The translations under genes and the position numbers were made by a program. Under the pieces are notes generated by a model. The model saw nothing but the letters and a program-made list of their open reading frames with translations. It was not told the DNA's origin and made no database searches. A stretch of 5,973 bases of DNA from Candidatus Stahliibacteriota bacterium (GTDB lineage Bacteria; Hydrothermota; Tepidihabitantia; SM23-42), in assembly GCA_030613445.1 (NCBI GenBank), contig JAUWLY010000191.1, positions 1-5,973 on the forward strand, in the 5' to 3' direction. The first letter of the stretch is position 1. Each line of letters opens with the position of its first letter. Shown piece by piece: positions 5,797-5,973 of this stretch.

Positions 5797-5973
5797 TCAG
5801 AGCGCTCGAGTTGCAGAATCTCTGCCTGCGATATTTTTCTTGAGTTTTTCTATTTTCGTTCGATTTGGTTTTTCCATGATGCCTTTTTCGGTTACTATGC
5901 CATTTATTAAATCCGCTGGTGTAATATCAAATGCAGGGTTGCAAATCATTGCCTGGTCAGCGACGATTATTTT
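5797..5973 (-). CDS. mtnA: MtnA, methylthioribose-1-phosphate isomerase, C-terminal 58 residues (runs off the right edge)
   Basis: The reverse strand is open from the right edge to a TGA at 5799-5797 and encodes 58 residues. ICNPAFDITPADLINGIVTEKGI is the characteristic C-terminal block of the MtnA/eIF2B-alpha-like family; N-P-A-F-D-x-T-P is typical of S-methyl-5-thioribose-1-phosphate isomerase, which converts methylthioribose-1-phosphate to the ribulose form in the methionine salvage pathway. About 28 residues follow this block (MEKPNRTKIEKLKK and a polar end), somewhat longer than the short tail usual in the family. The catalytic Cys and Asp of MtnA lie in the missing part, so a related aldose-phosphate isomerase (ribose-1,5-bisphosphate isomerase type) cannot be fully excluded. 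The gene was absent from simple start-to-stop listings because its start is outside the window. It lies directly upstream of the barrel-like gene. Confidence 0.78.
   Translation of the reverse strand, partial: KIIVADQAMICNPAFDITPADLINGIVTEKGIMEKPNRTKIEKLKKNIAGRDSATRAL

Noticed and set aside
1..5973. tRNA, rRNA, CRISPR array, insertion sequence or phage genes
   Set aside because: No cloverleaf, repeat-spacer pattern, transposase motif or terminal inverted repeats were seen on reading both strands.

Overview
The window holds a compact, ordinary-looking bacterial gene neighbourhood. A plus-strand block (1-4503) carries a chemotaxis receptor-adaptation module, cheR-cheD-cheB, bracketed by two tetratricopeptide-repeat (TPR) proteins and followed by an inositol-monophosphatase-family enzyme. 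A minus-strand block (4525-5973) runs towards it and holds an unrecognised, probably outer-membrane beta-barrel protein preceded by the 3' end of mtnA (methylthioribose-1-phosphate isomerase).

Organism: base composition looks moderately AT-rich by eye, genes are tightly packed, and GTG starts are used for cheR and cheD. The minus-strand protein has an N-terminal hydrophobic segment, aromatic-rich alternating strands and a C-terminal Phe, which points to a diderm (Gram-negative-type) bacterium. CheD is typical of free-living motile bacteria and archaea outside the enterics. I cannot name a phylum from this window. An uncultured candidate-phylum bacterium would fit but is not shown.

Layout: 3-422, C-terminal part of a TPR protein open at the left edge; 412-1206 cheR; 1243-1707 cheD; 1708-1806, a 99-base non-coding gap with a two-copy imperfect repeat and a small hairpin next to the cheB ribosome-binding site; 1807-2826 cheB; 2823-3713, a coiled-coil/TPR protein overlapping cheB by ATGA; 3700-4503, an IMPase/SuhB-like phosphatase; 4504-4524, a 21-base convergent gap with no convincing terminator; 4525-5784 (minus), barrel-like protein; 5797-5973 (minus), mtnA 3' end. 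There is no gene-free stretch longer than 300 bases.

How the genes work together: CheR methylates and CheB demethylates or deamidates glutamates on methyl-accepting receptors, and CheD deamidates receptor glutamines. CheB is controlled by its receiver domain. CheA, CheW, CheY, CheC and receptors are not in the window and presumably lie upstream or elsewhere. Short gaps and overlaps (11 bp TPR/cheR, 4 bp cheB/TPR, up to 14 bp TPR/phosphatase) suggest one transcription unit, with the cheD-cheB gap as the only place for internal regulation.

I did not find a clearly undescribed system. The points most worth checking are the CheD in which the position of the catalytic Thr of Thermotoga CheD reads Ala, the flanking TPR proteins as possible scaffolds of the adaptation enzymes, the repeat and hairpin before cheB, and the barrel-like protein.
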